Source of the DNA: Belliella calami
GTDB taxonomy: Bacteria > Bacteroidota > Bacteroidia > Cytophagales > Cyclobacteriaceae
Length of the DNA stretch: 64,000 nt
Assembly (NCBI RefSeq): GCF_022549695.1
Contig: NZ_JAKZGS010000014.1
Span: 53,083 to 117,082, forward strand
Direction of reading: 5' to 3'
Shown here piece after piece: positions 41,321 through 50,895 of the stretch. The notes under the pieces are model-generated. The model was not told the origin of the DNA, did no database searches, and saw only the letters and a list, made by a program, of their open reading frames with translations. The position numbers were made by a program, and so were the translations under genes. Positions within the stretch are counted from its first letter, which is position 1, and each line of letters begins with the position of its first letter.

Positions 41321-42349
41321 ATGAAAAGAGGCCATCAGGTAACCATGAAGGAGATTGCCAAGAAGCTCAATGTTTCTGTCTCCACAGTTTCCAGGGCATT
41401 GAAAGACTCCCCAGAGCTGCATCCAGATACAAAAAAACGTATTGTGGAAATGGCTAAAAGTATGAACTATCAGCCAAATTTACTAGCTCAAAGTCTAAGG
41501 ATAAGTAGAAGTAAAGTGCTTGGCGTCATTGTCCCGGAGTTGACTTCACACTTCTTTTCAAGTAATATCTCAGGGATACAGGATACTGCCTACAAAAGGG
41601 GGTACAACGTGATGATTTGTCAGTCAAATGAATCTTATGTCCAAGAAATATCTAACATCAGGGTACTAGTAGCAAGTCAGGTTGATGGTTTATTGATTTC
41701 GCTTAGTAGAGAAACAAAAAGTTACCAACACTTGCAGGATCTTTATGACAGAGAAATTCCATTCATCATGTTTGACCGTGTGACTGAAGAAATTCCCGTT
41801 TCAAGGGTTACAGTGGATGATGAGCATGGAGCCTATCAAGTCACGCATCATTTATTGGAACAAGGATGCAGAAAGATCGCCTTCATTTCGGGGCCACAAG
41901 ACCTTTATATTAGTAAGAAACGTAAAGGTGGATACTTGAAAGCTTTGGCTGAATATGGAATTTCGGAAGCGGAAAGTCGTGTCTACATCTCTGATCTTAA
42001 TCAGGAATCCAATAGGCAGATTGCGTATAAGATATTGGAAGAAGAAAATAGGGCAGATGCGATATTTGCAATGATAGACCCTGTAGCTGTAGATGTCATG
42101 CTTGTCTTGAAAGAAAAAGGCATCAGAATACCAGAAGAAATCGCTTTGGCAGGATTTACAAACAATCCGACCTCCTCAGTAGTAGAGCCATCTTTGACCA
42201 CAGTGTCGCAGCCTGGATATGAAATGGGACAGATTGCTGCCAACCATCTTTTGGATCAATTGGATGAAATCGTGTCTGATGAACCAAAGTCCTTTGTGCT
42301 TGGGACTACCTTGATCGCTAGAAACTCAACATTAAAAATTAAAATATGA
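41321..42349 (+). CDS. LacI-family transcriptional regulator
   Basis: A 342-residue regulator. The N-terminal HTH is at about residues 8-55 (VTMKEIAKKLNVSVSTVSRAL, hinge helix QPNLLAQSLR), followed by the periplasmic-binding-protein-like ligand domain (LGVIVPELTSHFFSSNISGI, FDRVTEEIPVSRVTVDDEHGA). It lies upstream of galM-galK, so control of galactose genes is the likely role, but this is inferred from position only. No convincing operator palindrome was seen in the 42350-42606 gap. It follows the M28 peptidase gene by 20 bases. Confidence 0.92.
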   Translation: MKRGHQVTMKEIAKKLNVSVSTVSRALKDSPELHPDTKKRIVEMAKSMNYQPNLLAQSLRISRSKVLGVIVPELTSHFFSSNISGIQDTAYKRGYNVMICQSNESYVQEISNIRVLVASQVDGLLISLSRETKSYQHLQDLYDREIPFIMFDRVTEEIPVSRVTVDDEHGAYQVTHHLLEQGCRKIAFISGPQDLYISKKRKGGYLKALAEYGISEAESRVYISDLNQESNRQIAYKILEEENRADAIFAMIDPVAVDVMLVLKEKGIRIPEEIALAGFTNNPTSSVVEPSLTTVSQPGYEMGQIAANHLLDQLDEIVSDEPKSFVLGTTLIARNSTLKIKI

Positions 42350-42606
42350 GTAACCACAAGGTAGCAATTCATATTGTCTGTTTGCCTTATTTTGTGCGAA
42401 TTCTCTTCCATAGACCACAGCTAACAGTCCACAGAATGAACTAGTTTTATTTTTGTTTATGTGGAAGAAAGCTGATATACAAAAAAAAATCAAGGTTTTG
42501 AAGTCTTTTGAAGGCTGAAAATCAATAATTATCAATCAATTTGCTTAAGAATTGGGTAATTAAATTTTCAGCCTTTATTTTTAGCATCCAAACCTATTAA
42601 ACAATA

Positions 42607-43680
42607 ATGCTTATCAAACCTGCAATCACTGCCCAACCATTTGGAAAGACTCTGGATGGCGAAGATGTAAAACTTTATACAATCGAAATCCCTGGGGTAA
42701 TAAAAGCTTCAATCATGGATTATGGCGCTACCCTTACTCACTTATTTGTTCCTGATAGGGATGGAAAGATGGCCGATGTCGTACTCGGTTTCGATAATTT
42801 TGATGGTTATCAGAAAAAAGAGTATCTAGACAACTATTGCTATATAGGATCTACAGTTGGAAGAATTGGAGGGAGAATTAAAGGAAACCAATTTGAATTG
42901 GATGGGAAAAATTATATTCTCGAGCCAAACAATGGGAAAACACATCTGCATGGCGGAAAAGAAGGCTGGGATAGAAAGTTATGGGAAGCGGAGTCCTTCA
43001 GCGATGAAGATTCTTTTGGCGTAACATTTTCTATGATTAGTCCAGATGGAGAAGGTGGATATCCTGGTACGATTAGGTTTAAAGTGACTTATCTGGTCAA
43101 TCCTCAAGGTGAACTGACATTAAAGTACCAAGGCACTACCGATAAAGTGACAATTTTAAACCCTACAAATCATTCCTATTTTAATTTGAGTGGGGATTTT
43201 TCAAAAAGTATTTTAGATCATGAGTTTCAAATCTCAGCTAATAATTTTCTCCCAATGGATGAAAATAGTATGCCTACAGGTGAGTTGAAAGATGTGAGGA
43301 ATACTCCATTTGATTTTTTAGAAGGAAAAAAAATTGGGCAAGCAATAGATAGAGAAGTTGAACAAATTAAGTTTGGAAATGGGATAGATCATTCATTTGC
43401 CTTAGATTTTCAAGAAAATTGCGCGAAATTATATGATCCAATAAGTGGAAGATTGCTGGAATTATCTACTACTGAACCTGGGGTTCAAGTGTATACATCC
43501 AATTATTTGAATGGTAATATAAAAGGAAAAAATGATGTGGCTTATGGTCAACATTGTGCTATCTGCTTGGAAACACAGCACTTTCCCGACAGCATCAACC
43601 AACAAAGCTTTCCCTCTGTTATATTAAGGCAAGGAGAAATCTTCTCATCCAAAACTATTTTTAAATTTTCTACCCATTAA
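42607..43680 (+). CDS. galM: Galactose mutarotase (aldose 1-epimerase)
   Basis: A 357-residue enzyme interconverting alpha and beta anomers of galactose and glucose. Family signatures include the N-terminal GYQKKEYLDNYCYIGSTVGR, then the active-site His in NPTNHSYFNLSG, and a C-terminal QTYTSNYL-like strand and CLETQHFPDSINQ with the catalytic Glu. It lacks an export signal, so it is cytoplasmic. It is followed by galK after 12 bases, forming an operon. A candidate promoter near 42576-42583 (TATTTTTA) is weak. Confidence 0.94.
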   Translation: MLIKPAITAQPFGKTLDGEDVKLYTIEIPGVIKASIMDYGATLTHLFVPDRDGKMADVVLGFDNFDGYQKKEYLDNYCYIGSTVGRIGGRIKGNQFELDGKNYILEPNNGKTHLHGGKEGWDRKLWEAESFSDEDSFGVTFSMISPDGEGGYPGTIRFKVTYLVNPQGELTLKYQGTTDKVTILNPTNHSYFNLSGDFSKSILDHEFQISANNFLPMDENSMPTGELKDVRNTPFDFLEGKKIGQAIDREVEQIKFGNGIDHSFALDFQENCAKLYDPISGRLLELSTTEPGVQVYTSNYLNGNIKGKNDVAYGQHCAICLETQHFPDSINQQSFPSVILRQGEIFSSKTIFKFSTH

Positions 43681-43692
43681 GCATTTAAATCC

Positions 43693-44832
43693 ATGTTTCA
43701 ATCTATCAAAAATACTTTCATAGATCTATTTGATCAAGAACCATTACTTGTTTATTCTCCTGGTCGGATTAATTTGATTGGTGAGCATACAGATTATAAC
43801 GGGGGCTTTGTATTGCCTGCGGCTATTGATAAGAAAATGGTCGTTGCGATTGCAGAAAATGGCACCAACAAGGGAAGAATATATTCTGTTGATTTTGAGG
43901 ATGAGTTTTCATTTGATTTAGAGTCATTTTCTCCAAAAAAGGGGCATTGGGCAACATACGTCATGGGTGTAGTCTCACAACTGCAACAAGCTGGCTATGA
44001 TGTCAAAGGTTTTGATATGGTCTTTGGCGGAGATATTCCGGTAGGGGCTGGATTATCTTCTTCAGCTGCACTCGAATGCGCTGTTGGTTATGCTTTGTCT
44101 GAGTTGCTAGGGTTTGGGATTTCCAAGAAGTCACTCGTACATTATGCACAAAAAGCAGAGCATACATTTGCTGGAGTACAATGTGGGATTATGGATCAGT
44201 TCGCCTCTGTGATGGGTAAAAAAGACCATGCGATCCGTTTGGACTGTAGAACTTTGGATTTTGATTATTTTCCGATTGATTTGGGGAAATATAAAATCTT
44301 GCTAATTGATACCCAAGTAAAACATTCGCTGGCAGATAGCGCCTACAACAAGCGGAGGTTGGAGTGCGAAGAAGGTGTAAACGCCGCAAGAAAAATCCAA
44401 GCAGATGTACAAGATTTGAGGGACGTAAGTTTGGATTTGCTAGATCAACTCAATCTGAATGAGATAGTCTATAGAAGATGTCGATTTGTAGTGGAAGAAA
44501 ACCAAAGAGTATTGGATTCTTGTGAGTTTCTTTCAAAAGGGGATTTGGATGGTTTTGGAAAAAAAGTGTATCAATCTCATGACGGTTTGAGTAAACTTTA
44601 TGAAGTAAGTTGTGAAGAACTGGATTTTTTGGTCGATTTTACTAGAAAGGTTCCAGAAGTTTTGGGAAGCAGGATGATGGGTGGAGGTTTTGGTGGCTGT
44701 ACGATAAATATTGTCCATGAAGATTACATAGCGCAGCTTCAAAAGGGAGTATCTGAAGCTTATGAGGAAAAATTCAATAAATTACCCAAGTTCTTTGTTG
44801 TGTCTCCTGAAGATGGCACAGGGTTGCTGTAA
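43693..44832 (+). CDS. galK: Galactokinase
   Basis: A 379-residue GHMP-family kinase that phosphorylates galactose at C1. The galactokinase signature GRINLIGEHTDYN is at about residues 24-36, the ATP-binding PVGAGLSSSAALE is near residue 117 and the third motif is MMGGGFGGCTINIV near the C-terminus. Galactose-1-phosphate uridylyltransferase (galT) and UDP-glucose 4-epimerase are not in this window, so the rest of the Leloir pathway must be elsewhere. Normal length. A terminator follows the stop. Confidence 0.97.
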   Translation: MFQSIKNTFIDLFDQEPLLVYSPGRINLIGEHTDYNGGFVLPAAIDKKMVVAIAENGTNKGRIYSVDFEDEFSFDLESFSPKKGHWATYVMGVVSQLQQAGYDVKGFDMVFGGDIPVGAGLSSSAALECAVGYALSELLGFGISKKSLVHYAQKAEHTFAGVQCGIMDQFASVMGKKDHAIRLDCRTLDFDYFPIDLGKYKILLIDTQVKHSLADSAYNKRRLECEEGVNAARKIQADVQDLRDVSLDLLDQLNLNEIVYRRCRFVVEENQRVLDSCEFLSKGDLDGFGKKVYQSHDGLSKLYEVSCEELDFLVDFTRKVPEVLGSRMMGGGFGGCTINIVHEDYIAQLQKGVSEAYEEKFNKLPKFFVVSPEDGTGLL

Positions 44833-44914
44833 TTACTATGGCTATCAATTTAGCTTGAAATTCAAAAGATTCATTCTTTGATCCAATTAAAATTAAAGAA
44901 AATTTATTATTTGA

Positions 44915-44960
44915 TAAAAAAAGCTGTCTGGAATATCAATTTCGAGACAGCTTTTATATT
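44915..44960. terminator. Bidirectional rho-independent terminator
   Basis: AAAAGCTGTCT (44919-44929) pairs with AGACAGCTTTT (44945-44955), with A and T runs outside. It serves galK and the convergent barrel gene ending at 44973. Confidence 0.88.
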
Positions 44961-44972
44961 TTTTTGATTTAA

Positions 44973-45557
44973 TCAAAACAGTCGAAAACCGGCAGACAAT
45001 ACTAGCTGATTTTGCCTTTGATCAGTTTGGAATCCAGCTACGCTACTTGCGATTTTTCCAAGTGAGCTTTCGTATTTGGCATCTAAAATAAAGTTTCCAA
45101 TATCTAGACCGATGCCTGCTTGATATCCAATAGTCGAACTTCTATAGTCGATATTTTGTGTGGAACCAATGGGGTCGTCGCCAAAAGACTGATCAAGTAA
45201 AATACTTGCAATAGGTCCTGCTTGGACTCTGAAAAAGCCTGCAAGTTTAAACCCAACCATCAAAGGAATATCTAGTCTGTTAAAATTGGTTTCTATCGTA
45301 GCATTGTTGTTTTCATCAAGAATAAAACCACCTGTACTTGTGTAGAGAAATTCTGGTTGAACAAAGATAGAAGCACCACCCATTCTCACAAAAGCTCCTA
45401 CGTGGTAACCCAGTTTATCGTCCCCAGATTGGTACCCATCTCCATTCACTTTGATCGTAGATTGAGATACTCCAAACTTAGGTCCTATAGAGAAGTCTTG
45501 GGCTTGTAGGGTGTTTGTAAGGACGAATGCGAGCAAAAGTATAATGAGATTTTTCAT
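44973..45557 (-). CDS. Porin-like outer-membrane beta-barrel protein
   Basis: A 194-residue PorT-like small barrel. The signal peptide ends near NTLQAQ. The mature part has the alternating strand pattern of outer-membrane barrels (SIGPKFGVSQSTIKVNGDG, YHVGAFVRMGGASIFVQPEFLY, LDIGNFILDAKYESSLGK) and a C-terminal Phe in LVLSAGFRLF. It is a single-gene unit. A 10-bp dyad lies in its leader/promoter region. The mature protein probably inserts in the outer membrane; substrate unknown. Confidence 0.88.
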   Translation of the reverse strand: MKNLIILLLAFVLTNTLQAQDFSIGPKFGVSQSTIKVNGDGYQSGDDKLGYHVGAFVRMGGASIFVQPEFLYTSTGGFILDENNNATIETNFNRLDIPLMVGFKLAGFFRVQAGPIASILLDQSFGDDPIGSTQNIDYRSSTIGYQAGIGLDIGNFILDAKYESSLGKIASSVAGFQTDQRQNQLVLSAGFRLF

Positions 45558-45575
45558 GGGCGATTTTTCTTTGTT

Positions 45576-45609
45576 TGAACATTCTTCATCTAAGGTTGTA
45601 GAATGTTCA
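45576..45609 (-). promoter_or_regulatory. 10-bp perfect inverted repeat upstream of the porin-like gene
   Basis: TGAACATTCT (45576-45585) and AGAATGTTCA (45600-45609) are perfect inverted repeats around a 14-base spacer. The near end is 18 bases upstream of the ATG. It may be a regulatory site for a dimeric protein or a stem in the leader RNA; no candidate regulator is apparent in the window. Confidence 0.5.
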
Positions 45610-45810
45610 TTTCGGTTATTATAACGTACTATTATATCACTATAGTTTATAAGGTTGAGATTCTTATTGTCTAATTTCCTGTGAAAATCTCATTGTTTGT
45701 ATCAAAGGTGAGTTTAGTTTTTTGGGATTGATAAATTCTGATAGCAATTTGACCCAATTGGTTCTAATATCAATAAAAAATATTTAAAAAACATATGTTT
45801 ATATTTAAAA

Positions 45811-45851
45811 TTAAAGCGGGCACTCTGAAATTTCCAAAGTGCCCGCTTTAA
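45811..45851. terminator. Strong bidirectional terminator after the NSS transporter
   Basis: TTAAAGCGGGCACT (45811-45824) and AGTGCCCGCTTTAA (45838-45851) form a perfect 14-bp stem with a 13-base loop. It follows the transporter stop at 45869 on the minus strand. Confidence 0.88.
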
Positions 45852-45868
45852 TTTAAATTTAAATTGAA

Positions 45869-47257
45869 TTATCCGCCTTCTTGAGGTGTGCCAAATACAC
45901 CAATCAAATCAAGTAATACCAATCCGATAACGATAGGGCAAACCCACTTGATAAAGAAAATCCAAGATTTTCTCAAAATGCCTTTGAATGCAGGAGAGCC
46001 TTCTGATAGTTCGTCTGCAAAGTCACTGATTTTTTTAGCCCAGCCTGTATACAAAGCAAGCATCATACAAATAACAACTACAGCGAATGTTCCAAATAAG
46101 AAATCCATGATGCCAAAAAATCCAATTTGAGTATTTCCTAAAAAGTTCAAAGTCATAGAATTGAAGAAATTTCCTTCAATTGAGGACAGGGCAGAAGGAA
46201 CGGATAATGCCATTGCAGCAATACCAATAGTCCAAGCTGCTTTTTTTCTGCTCCATTTTTTTTCATCTATAAAATAAGAAACAGGCACCTCAAGCATCGA
46301 AATGCTCGACGTCAGCGCTGCTACCAACAATAGAAGGAAGAACATGGCTCCAATAAAGTTACCACCTGGCATGGCATCAAAAACCAATGGGAGGACTTCA
46401 AATACCAAAGCAGGTCCACCTGCAGGATCTTTTCCAGGTAATAATGCAAACAACGCAGGGAAAACCATCAAACCTCCCAATAAGGCTACCATGCTGTCCA
46501 TACCAGCAATCCATCCAGAAGAAGCCACTATGTTGCTTTTACGTGGTAAGTAAGATCCAAATGTAATCATCAAACCCCATCCTACTGACATGGAAAAGAA
46601 TGCTTGACCAAGTGCTTGAAGAATAACTTTTGTGGTGATTTTTGAAAAATCAGGATATAAATAATATTCAATCCCTGCACTAGCGCCTTCAAGAGTAACT
46701 GCTCTACCTGCTATAAATATGATAATTATAAAAAGAACTGGCATTAAGAATTTGGCGGCTTTTTCGATTCCTCCAGAAATACCACCCAATACTACCCCAA
46801 TTGTCATCAAAATAAACACAAAACATAAAGGGATGACATACATTGGTGTGTCTTGAAACTCTTCGAAATCAATTGGTATGTTGATCAATTCGGTAAAAAT
46901 ATAGCCTATTGTCCAACCTGCAATCACAGAGTAATAACTCAATACACAGAAACAAACCAAAATACAAAGAACCCCTGCCAATTGCCAAAACTTGTTACCT
47001 CCAGTTTCTCTAATTGCACCGATTGGATTTTTTCCGGACTTTCGGCCCAGTGCTATTTCGTTTAATAACAAAGGAAGTCCGATTAACAAAACGCAGATGG
47101 CATACACAAAGACAAAAGCCCCTCCACCATTTTCACCTGTTAGATACGGGAATCTCCAAATGTTACCTAAACCTACAGCTGATCCTGCTGCTGCCATTAT
47201 AAAACCTAGACTTGAGCCCCATTGACCTCTGCCTTCAGTGTCAGTATTAACTGCCAT
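45869..47257 (-). CDS. Sodium-dependent transporter, NSS (SLC6) family
   Basis: A 462-residue integral inner-membrane symporter with about 12 helices. The signature in helix 1, GSAVGLGNIWRFPYL, with the unwound region for substrate and sodium, is intact; the GENGGGAFVFVYAICVLLIGLP segment continues helix 2. Other family patterns are SLSVGWG-like at helix 6 and ISMLEVPVSYF in helix 8. Substrates of bacterial NSS members are mostly amino acids; which one cannot be read here. It is a single-gene unit between the strong terminator and the RmlD-like gene. Confidence 0.94.
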   Translation of the reverse strand: MAVNTDTEGRGQWGSSLGFIMAAAGSAVGLGNIWRFPYLTGENGGGAFVFVYAICVLLIGLPLLLNEIALGRKSGKNPIGAIRETGGNKFWQLAGVLCILVCFCVLSYYSVIAGWTIGYIFTELINIPIDFEEFQDTPMYVIPLCFVFILMTIGVVLGGISGGIEKAAKFLMPVLFIIIIFIAGRAVTLEGASAGIEYYLYPDFSKITTKVILQALGQAFFSMSVGWGLMITFGSYLPRKSNIVASSGWIAGMDSMVALLGGLMVFPALFALLPGKDPAGGPALVFEVLPLVFDAMPGGNFIGAMFFLLLLVAALTSSISMLEVPVSYFIDEKKWSRKKAAWTIGIAAMALSVPSALSSIEGNFFNSMTLNFLGNTQIGFFGIMDFLFGTFAVVVICMMLALYTGWAKKISDFADELSEGSPAFKGILRKSWIFFIKWVCPIVIGLVLLDLIGVFGTPQEGG

Positions 47258-47296
47258 ACCTTTCGAATAATTAGTTTTTGTTAGATTATTGAATTG

Positions 47297-48208
47297 TTAA
47301 TAATTGGCTAATTTAAGTTGTTTTGCCAAAATACCAATTCCATCCATAAAACTTTTCGGGGAATACCCCAGGTCAGCTATTGCTTTTTCTATAATAAATC
47401 CTGTTTTCATCGGTCTTTCGGCATCTTGAGTAAACGAATGCGAATCTGTCTCTTTTATTTTTGTTTTGTCAAGTCCAAAATATGCTGCTGTTTGCATCGC
47501 CATTTCATACGGTGTCAGTACATCTTTACCAGAAATGTTATAAATCCCTACGGCTTGCTTTTGTGCAATTAGAAGACAACCATTGGCTAGGTCTTCAGCT
47601 AATGTAGGAGTTCTGATTTGGTCATTTACCAACTGAAGCGTTTCCCCTTTTTCCAAAGAATCTTTTACCCACAGAATAATATTTGATCGACTCATATCAT
47701 TGGCAATACCATAGACCAATACAGTCCTGACTATTGACCATTTTATTGAAGATTTCTGAATAACGTTTTCGGCTTCCAATTTGGTCCAACCATAAAAATT
47801 AACAGGATTGGGGGTGGCATCTTCTCGGTAAGGACCATTTTCGCCATCAAAAATAAAATCAGTAGAAAGATGGATCAGATGCGCTTCATACTTTTCGCAT
47901 GCTTCTACCAAATGTTTGACAGCTTCAATGTTGAGCTCTTTGCAAGCTTCTTTTTTACTTTCGCACTGATCTACATTTGTCATTGCGGCAGTATTAATGA
48001 TATAATCCGGCTTCATTTTTCCGATTTCAGCCATTACCTGATCTCGATTTTGAATGTCCAAAGTCAACCAGTTTTGGATTTTCAAATCTTCCGGCAATCT
48101 ACTTTCACCCAAGCCACTTGGTATAGCTTCAAAAACATTTTCTTCAATAATCTGTCGGACAAGTTTTTGACCAAGAAGCCCATTTGCCCCTGTAATCAAT
48201 ATTTTCAT
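47297..48208 (-). CDS. NAD(P)-dependent sugar-nucleotide reductase, RmlD-like
   Basis: A 303-residue short-chain-dehydrogenase-type extended reductase. The start at 48208 is chosen (MKILITGANGLLG); a longer start at 48232 adds 8 residues. The Rossmann motif GANGLLGQKL is at residues 7-16 and the catalytic Tyr/Lys in NFYGWTKLEAE near residue 139. It is similar to dTDP-4-dehydrorhamnose reductase, but rmlA, rmlB and rmlC are not in this window, so it may serve another nucleotide sugar. It begins one base after the cyclophilin stop, so it is co-transcribed with it. Confidence 0.85.
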   Translation of the reverse strand: MKILITGANGLLGQKLVRQIIEENVFEAIPSGLGESRLPEDLKIQNWLTLDIQNRDQVMAEIGKMKPDYIINTAAMTNVDQCESKKEACKELNIEAVKHLVEACEKYEAHLIHLSTDFIFDGENGPYREDATPNPVNFYGWTKLEAENVIQKSSIKWSIVRTVLVYGIANDMSRSNIILWVKDSLEKGETLQLVNDQIRTPTLAEDLANGCLLIAQKQAVGIYNISGKDVLTPYEMAMQTAAYFGLDKTKIKETDSHSFTQDAERPMKTGFIIEKAIADLGYSPKSFMDGIGILAKQLKLANY

Positions 48209-48209
48209 T

Positions 48210-49055
48210 TTACTTGGATTGTTCAAAGGCATATCCGAATTCTTTGGTGATTTTCTTTTTGTTCATTTGAGAAACACTCACTTTCATGTACACCGGTTCG
48301 ATGGGTTTGTCAAGCGCAGCAGTTTTCTCTTGAGCGATAGCTTCCATTACTTCGATGCCTTTGATTATTTCTCCAAATACTGTGTATTCGTTGTCTAGAT
48401 GAGGGGTGCCACCTTCTGATGTATAAGCTTCTATTTGTTGTGGTGTCATTTTCTTGTCAAGGCTTACGTTGTAAAACCCCTCAAGCTGCTCTTTAGTTTG
48501 TAGCATGATCATGTTTAATGAGTCAAACTCCTTTGCTTCATACAGCCTTAGATACTCTTTTCTCAGTTCCTTATTGCTTTCCAATCCAATAAATTGGTTG
48601 AATTTTTGCCCCAATTGACGCATATCAGTTACTAGTTCAGGTTTAGAATAAACTTTGCCATGAACTATATAAAACTGTGATCCGCTTGATGCTTTTTCAG
48701 GGTTGGCATTATCCCCTAATCGGGCAGCGGCTATCATTCCTTTTTTGTGAATGTGTTTTGGGTTAATCTCTGCTGGAACAGTGTACCATTCTTCCTGTGG
48801 TAATTTTTCTTTTCCAAATACATCTCCTCCCTGTATCATAAAGTTCTCAATTATTCTATGAAATTGAGTTGAATCAAACCGACCCCCTTCTGCAAGTTTA
48901 ATGAAATTGTTTTTGTGTTTTGGGGTATCGTCAAATAATAAAGCGTACATGTCACCATGTCTAGTCTCTATCTTTACTAAATGATCTTTCTCTACTGAGC
49001 AGCTCAAAAGTCCTGAGATGCAAAGTAGTATGTTTAATACTCGGGTAATTTTCAT
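48210..49055 (-). CDS. Cyclophilin-type peptidylprolyl isomerase lipoprotein
   Basis: A 281-residue lipoprotein (lipobox LLSC, Cys19) with a cyclophilin domain: IETRHGDMYALLFDDTPKHKNNF, then the active-site segment FHRIIENFMIQGGD and SSGSQFYIVHG. The N-terminal and inserted segments (about residues 135-190) extend the domain beyond a minimal cyclophilin. It is predicted to act in the periplasm in protein folding. It overlaps the end of hemC by 4 bases and is followed by the RmlD-like gene. Confidence 0.92.
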   Translation of the reverse strand: MKITRVLNILLCISGLLSCSVEKDHLVKIETRHGDMYALLFDDTPKHKNNFIKLAEGGRFDSTQFHRIIENFMIQGGDVFGKEKLPQEEWYTVPAEINPKHIHKKGMIAAARLGDNANPEKASSGSQFYIVHGKVYSKPELVTDMRQLGQKFNQFIGLESNKELRKEYLRLYEAKEFDSLNMIMLQTKEQLEGFYNVSLDKKMTPQQIEAYTSEGGTPHLDNEYTVFGEIIKGIEVMEAIAQEKTAALDKPIEPVYMKVSVSQMNKKKITKEFGYAFEQSK

Positions 49056-49987
49056 TTGTTAAGTGTGGCTTTAATCTCTTTTAATATTCTATCACCTCCA
49101 GAATTCAAAACTTTCTCAGCGAGTAGCTTGCCAAGAATATCGGCTTCTTCCAAATCGCCAGCTACTTCATGTACTATTCTATCTTTACCATCAAGGCTGA
49201 CAATGCCTCCTTTTAGTGAAAGGGAGTCATTAGTGTAAGTCGCCAGAGCAAAGACGGGGATGCTGCATCCTCCCTCTAGTACCCTCAAATAGGACCTTTC
49301 GGCAGTCAATCTGAACCCAGTTTCTTCATGGTGCGTGGCTTTTATTATTTTTGACTTGATTTCAGCATCTAACGAAGTAGAAGCTTCAATAGCCACGCTT
49401 CCTTGTCCCACAGCTGGTGTAAATTCATCCAAAGAAAGCTTGTGCCTGATCAAGTCATCATAGCCCATTCTGTGGGCGCCAGCATAAGCCAATAGAAGCG
49501 CATCGCATAGTCCAGATTCCATTTTTGAAATTCTTGTTTGCAAATTACCCCTAACTTCTACAGTTTGAATATGTGGATAATAATGTTTTAAAGTTGCAAC
49601 TCTTCTTGTGGAGGAGGTTCCCAGTATCAATGGTTTATCACTGTTTTTGTAATCAATATTGGGGTTGTGGCTTAGGATAATGTCGTTGACTTCCTCCCTT
49701 TCGGTGAATGCGATGATTTCGAAACCCTCTGGGAGTGAAGATTGCATGTCTTTTGCGCTATGAACAGCAATATCTACTGCACCACTCGCAAGCTGATCTT
49801 CCAGTTCTTCGGTGAATACTCCCTTGCTTCCGATCTTGGCAATTGACACGTCAAGGATCTTGTCACCTTTGGTATCGATGATCACGATTTCACTTGAGAG
49901 TCCTTGAGCTTCCAATAAATCTGCAACATGGTAAGCTTGCCATAGAGCAAGTTTGCTCCCACGAGTGCCAATTTTAATATTTTGCAT
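49052..49987 (-). CDS. hemC: Hydroxymethylbilane synthase (porphobilinogen deaminase)
   Basis: A 311-residue enzyme linking four porphobilinogen molecules in haem biosynthesis. It opens with KIGTRGSKLALWQA, contains SAKDMQSSLPEGFEI and TSSTRRVATLKHYYP, and the cofactor-bearing Cys is in VLEGGCSIPV near residue 240. Length is normal. It overlaps rimK by one base and the cyclophilin gene by 4 bases, forming part of the same minus-strand transcript. hemA and hemD are not in the window. Confidence 0.96.
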   Translation of the reverse strand: MQNIKIGTRGSKLALWQAYHVADLLEAQGLSSEIVIIDTKGDKILDVSIAKIGSKGVFTEELEDQLASGAVDIAVHSAKDMQSSLPEGFEIIAFTEREEVNDIILSHNPNIDYKNSDKPLILGTSSTRRVATLKHYYPHIQTVEVRGNLQTRISKMESGLCDALLLAYAGAHRMGYDDLIRHKLSLDEFTPAVGQGSVAIEASTSLDAEIKSKIIKATHHEETGFRLTAERSYLRVLEGGCSIPVFALATYTNDSLSLKGGIVSLDGKDRIVHEVAGDLEEADILGKLLAEKVLNSGGDRILKEIKATLNK

Positions 49988-50895
49988 TATTCTTTGATTT
50001 TTCTTTTTGGAACTTTCTTGGATACAGACTCTTCTACAAACTTTATTATCTCTCCAGCAATATTGATTCCTGTGGCTTTTTCGATTCCTTCCAAACCAGG
50101 AGAGCTATTTACTTCAAGGATAAGAGGTCCTCTTGAAGACTGAAGCATATCTACTCCTGCTATGTCTAACCCCAAAGCTTTGGCCGCTCCAAGGGCTGCA
50201 GCTTTTTCTGCCCTAGAAAGTTTGATGATTGTAGCTTTCCCACCTCTATGAAGGTTGGATCGGAATTCACCTTCAGCTCCTTGACGTTTCATCGCTCCGA
50301 CTACTTTGCCATTTACAATGAATGCTCGGATGTCTGCTCCTTTGGCTTCTTTGATGAACTCTTGTACAATAATTCGAGCCTTTAAGCCATGAAATGCTTC
50401 AATTACTGACTGGCCTGCTTTTTTGGTTTCGGCTAATACTACGCCAAGCCCTTGTGTACCTTCCAAAAGTTTGATGATCAAAGGAGCTCCACCGACATGC
50501 TCAATCAAGGTTTTTTCTCCTCCTTTAGAAAAATTGGTAAAAGCTGTTTTTGGCATTCCCAATCCTGCTTTTGATAGGATTTGAAGACTTCTCAGCTTAT
50601 CTCGACTTCTTACAATAGCCTGAGATTCTACTGCCGAAAATGTGCCCATCAGTTCAAATTGACGGACGACAGCTGTACCGTAAAAAGTGACAGACGCTCC
50701 GATTCTTGGGATTATAGCGTCTACGCCCAAAACTTTCTCGCCCTTGTAAATGATAGATGGGCCTTCTTGTTCGATAATAATATCACATAGTGAATGATCT
50801 ATAATCACTACTTCATGTCCTGCAGCCAAGATTGCTTCATGCAATCGCTTCGTAGAATACAATTGGGAATTTCTGGATAGTATTGCAATTTTCAT
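49987..50895 (-). CDS. rimK: RimK: ribosomal protein S6 C-terminal glutamate ligase family
   Basis: A 302-residue ATP-grasp ligase that adds glutamate residues to the C-terminus of ribosomal protein S6. The N-terminal substrate-binding part has [18 protein letters not shown]; the ATP-grasp part shows [42 protein letters not shown] and [13 protein letters not shown] with the metal ligands. Length fits. The RimB-like protease gene immediately upstream is the usual partner in RimK operons. It overlaps hemC by one base. The target could also be another protein in this organism. Confidence 0.94.
   Translation of the reverse strand: MKIAILSRNSQLYSTKRLHEAILAAGHEVVIIDHSLCDIIIEQEGPSIIYKGEKVLGVDAIIPRIGASVTFYGTAVVRQFELMGTFSAVESQAIVRSRDKLRSLQILSKAGLGMPKTAFTNFSKGGEKTLIEHVGGAPLIIKLLEGTQGLGVVLAETKKAGQSVIEAFHGLKARIIVQEFIKEAKGADIRAFIVNGKVVGAMKRQGAEGEFRSNLHRGGKATIIKLSRAEKAAALGAAKALGLDIAGVDMLQSSRGPLILEVNSSPGLEGIEKATGINIAGEIIKFVEESVSKKVPKRKIKE

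Larger units (their letters stand above)
45558..45868. other. Intergenic region with dyad and terminator
   Basis: No gene is seen. The left part contains the dyad at 45576-45609; the middle is AT-rich with a possible promoter; the right end contains the strong terminator at 45811-45851. Confidence 0.6.

Noticed and set aside
42350..42606. LacI-type operator upstream of galM
   Set aside because: Only short direct repeats (ATCAAT) were seen; no palindrome of operator length.
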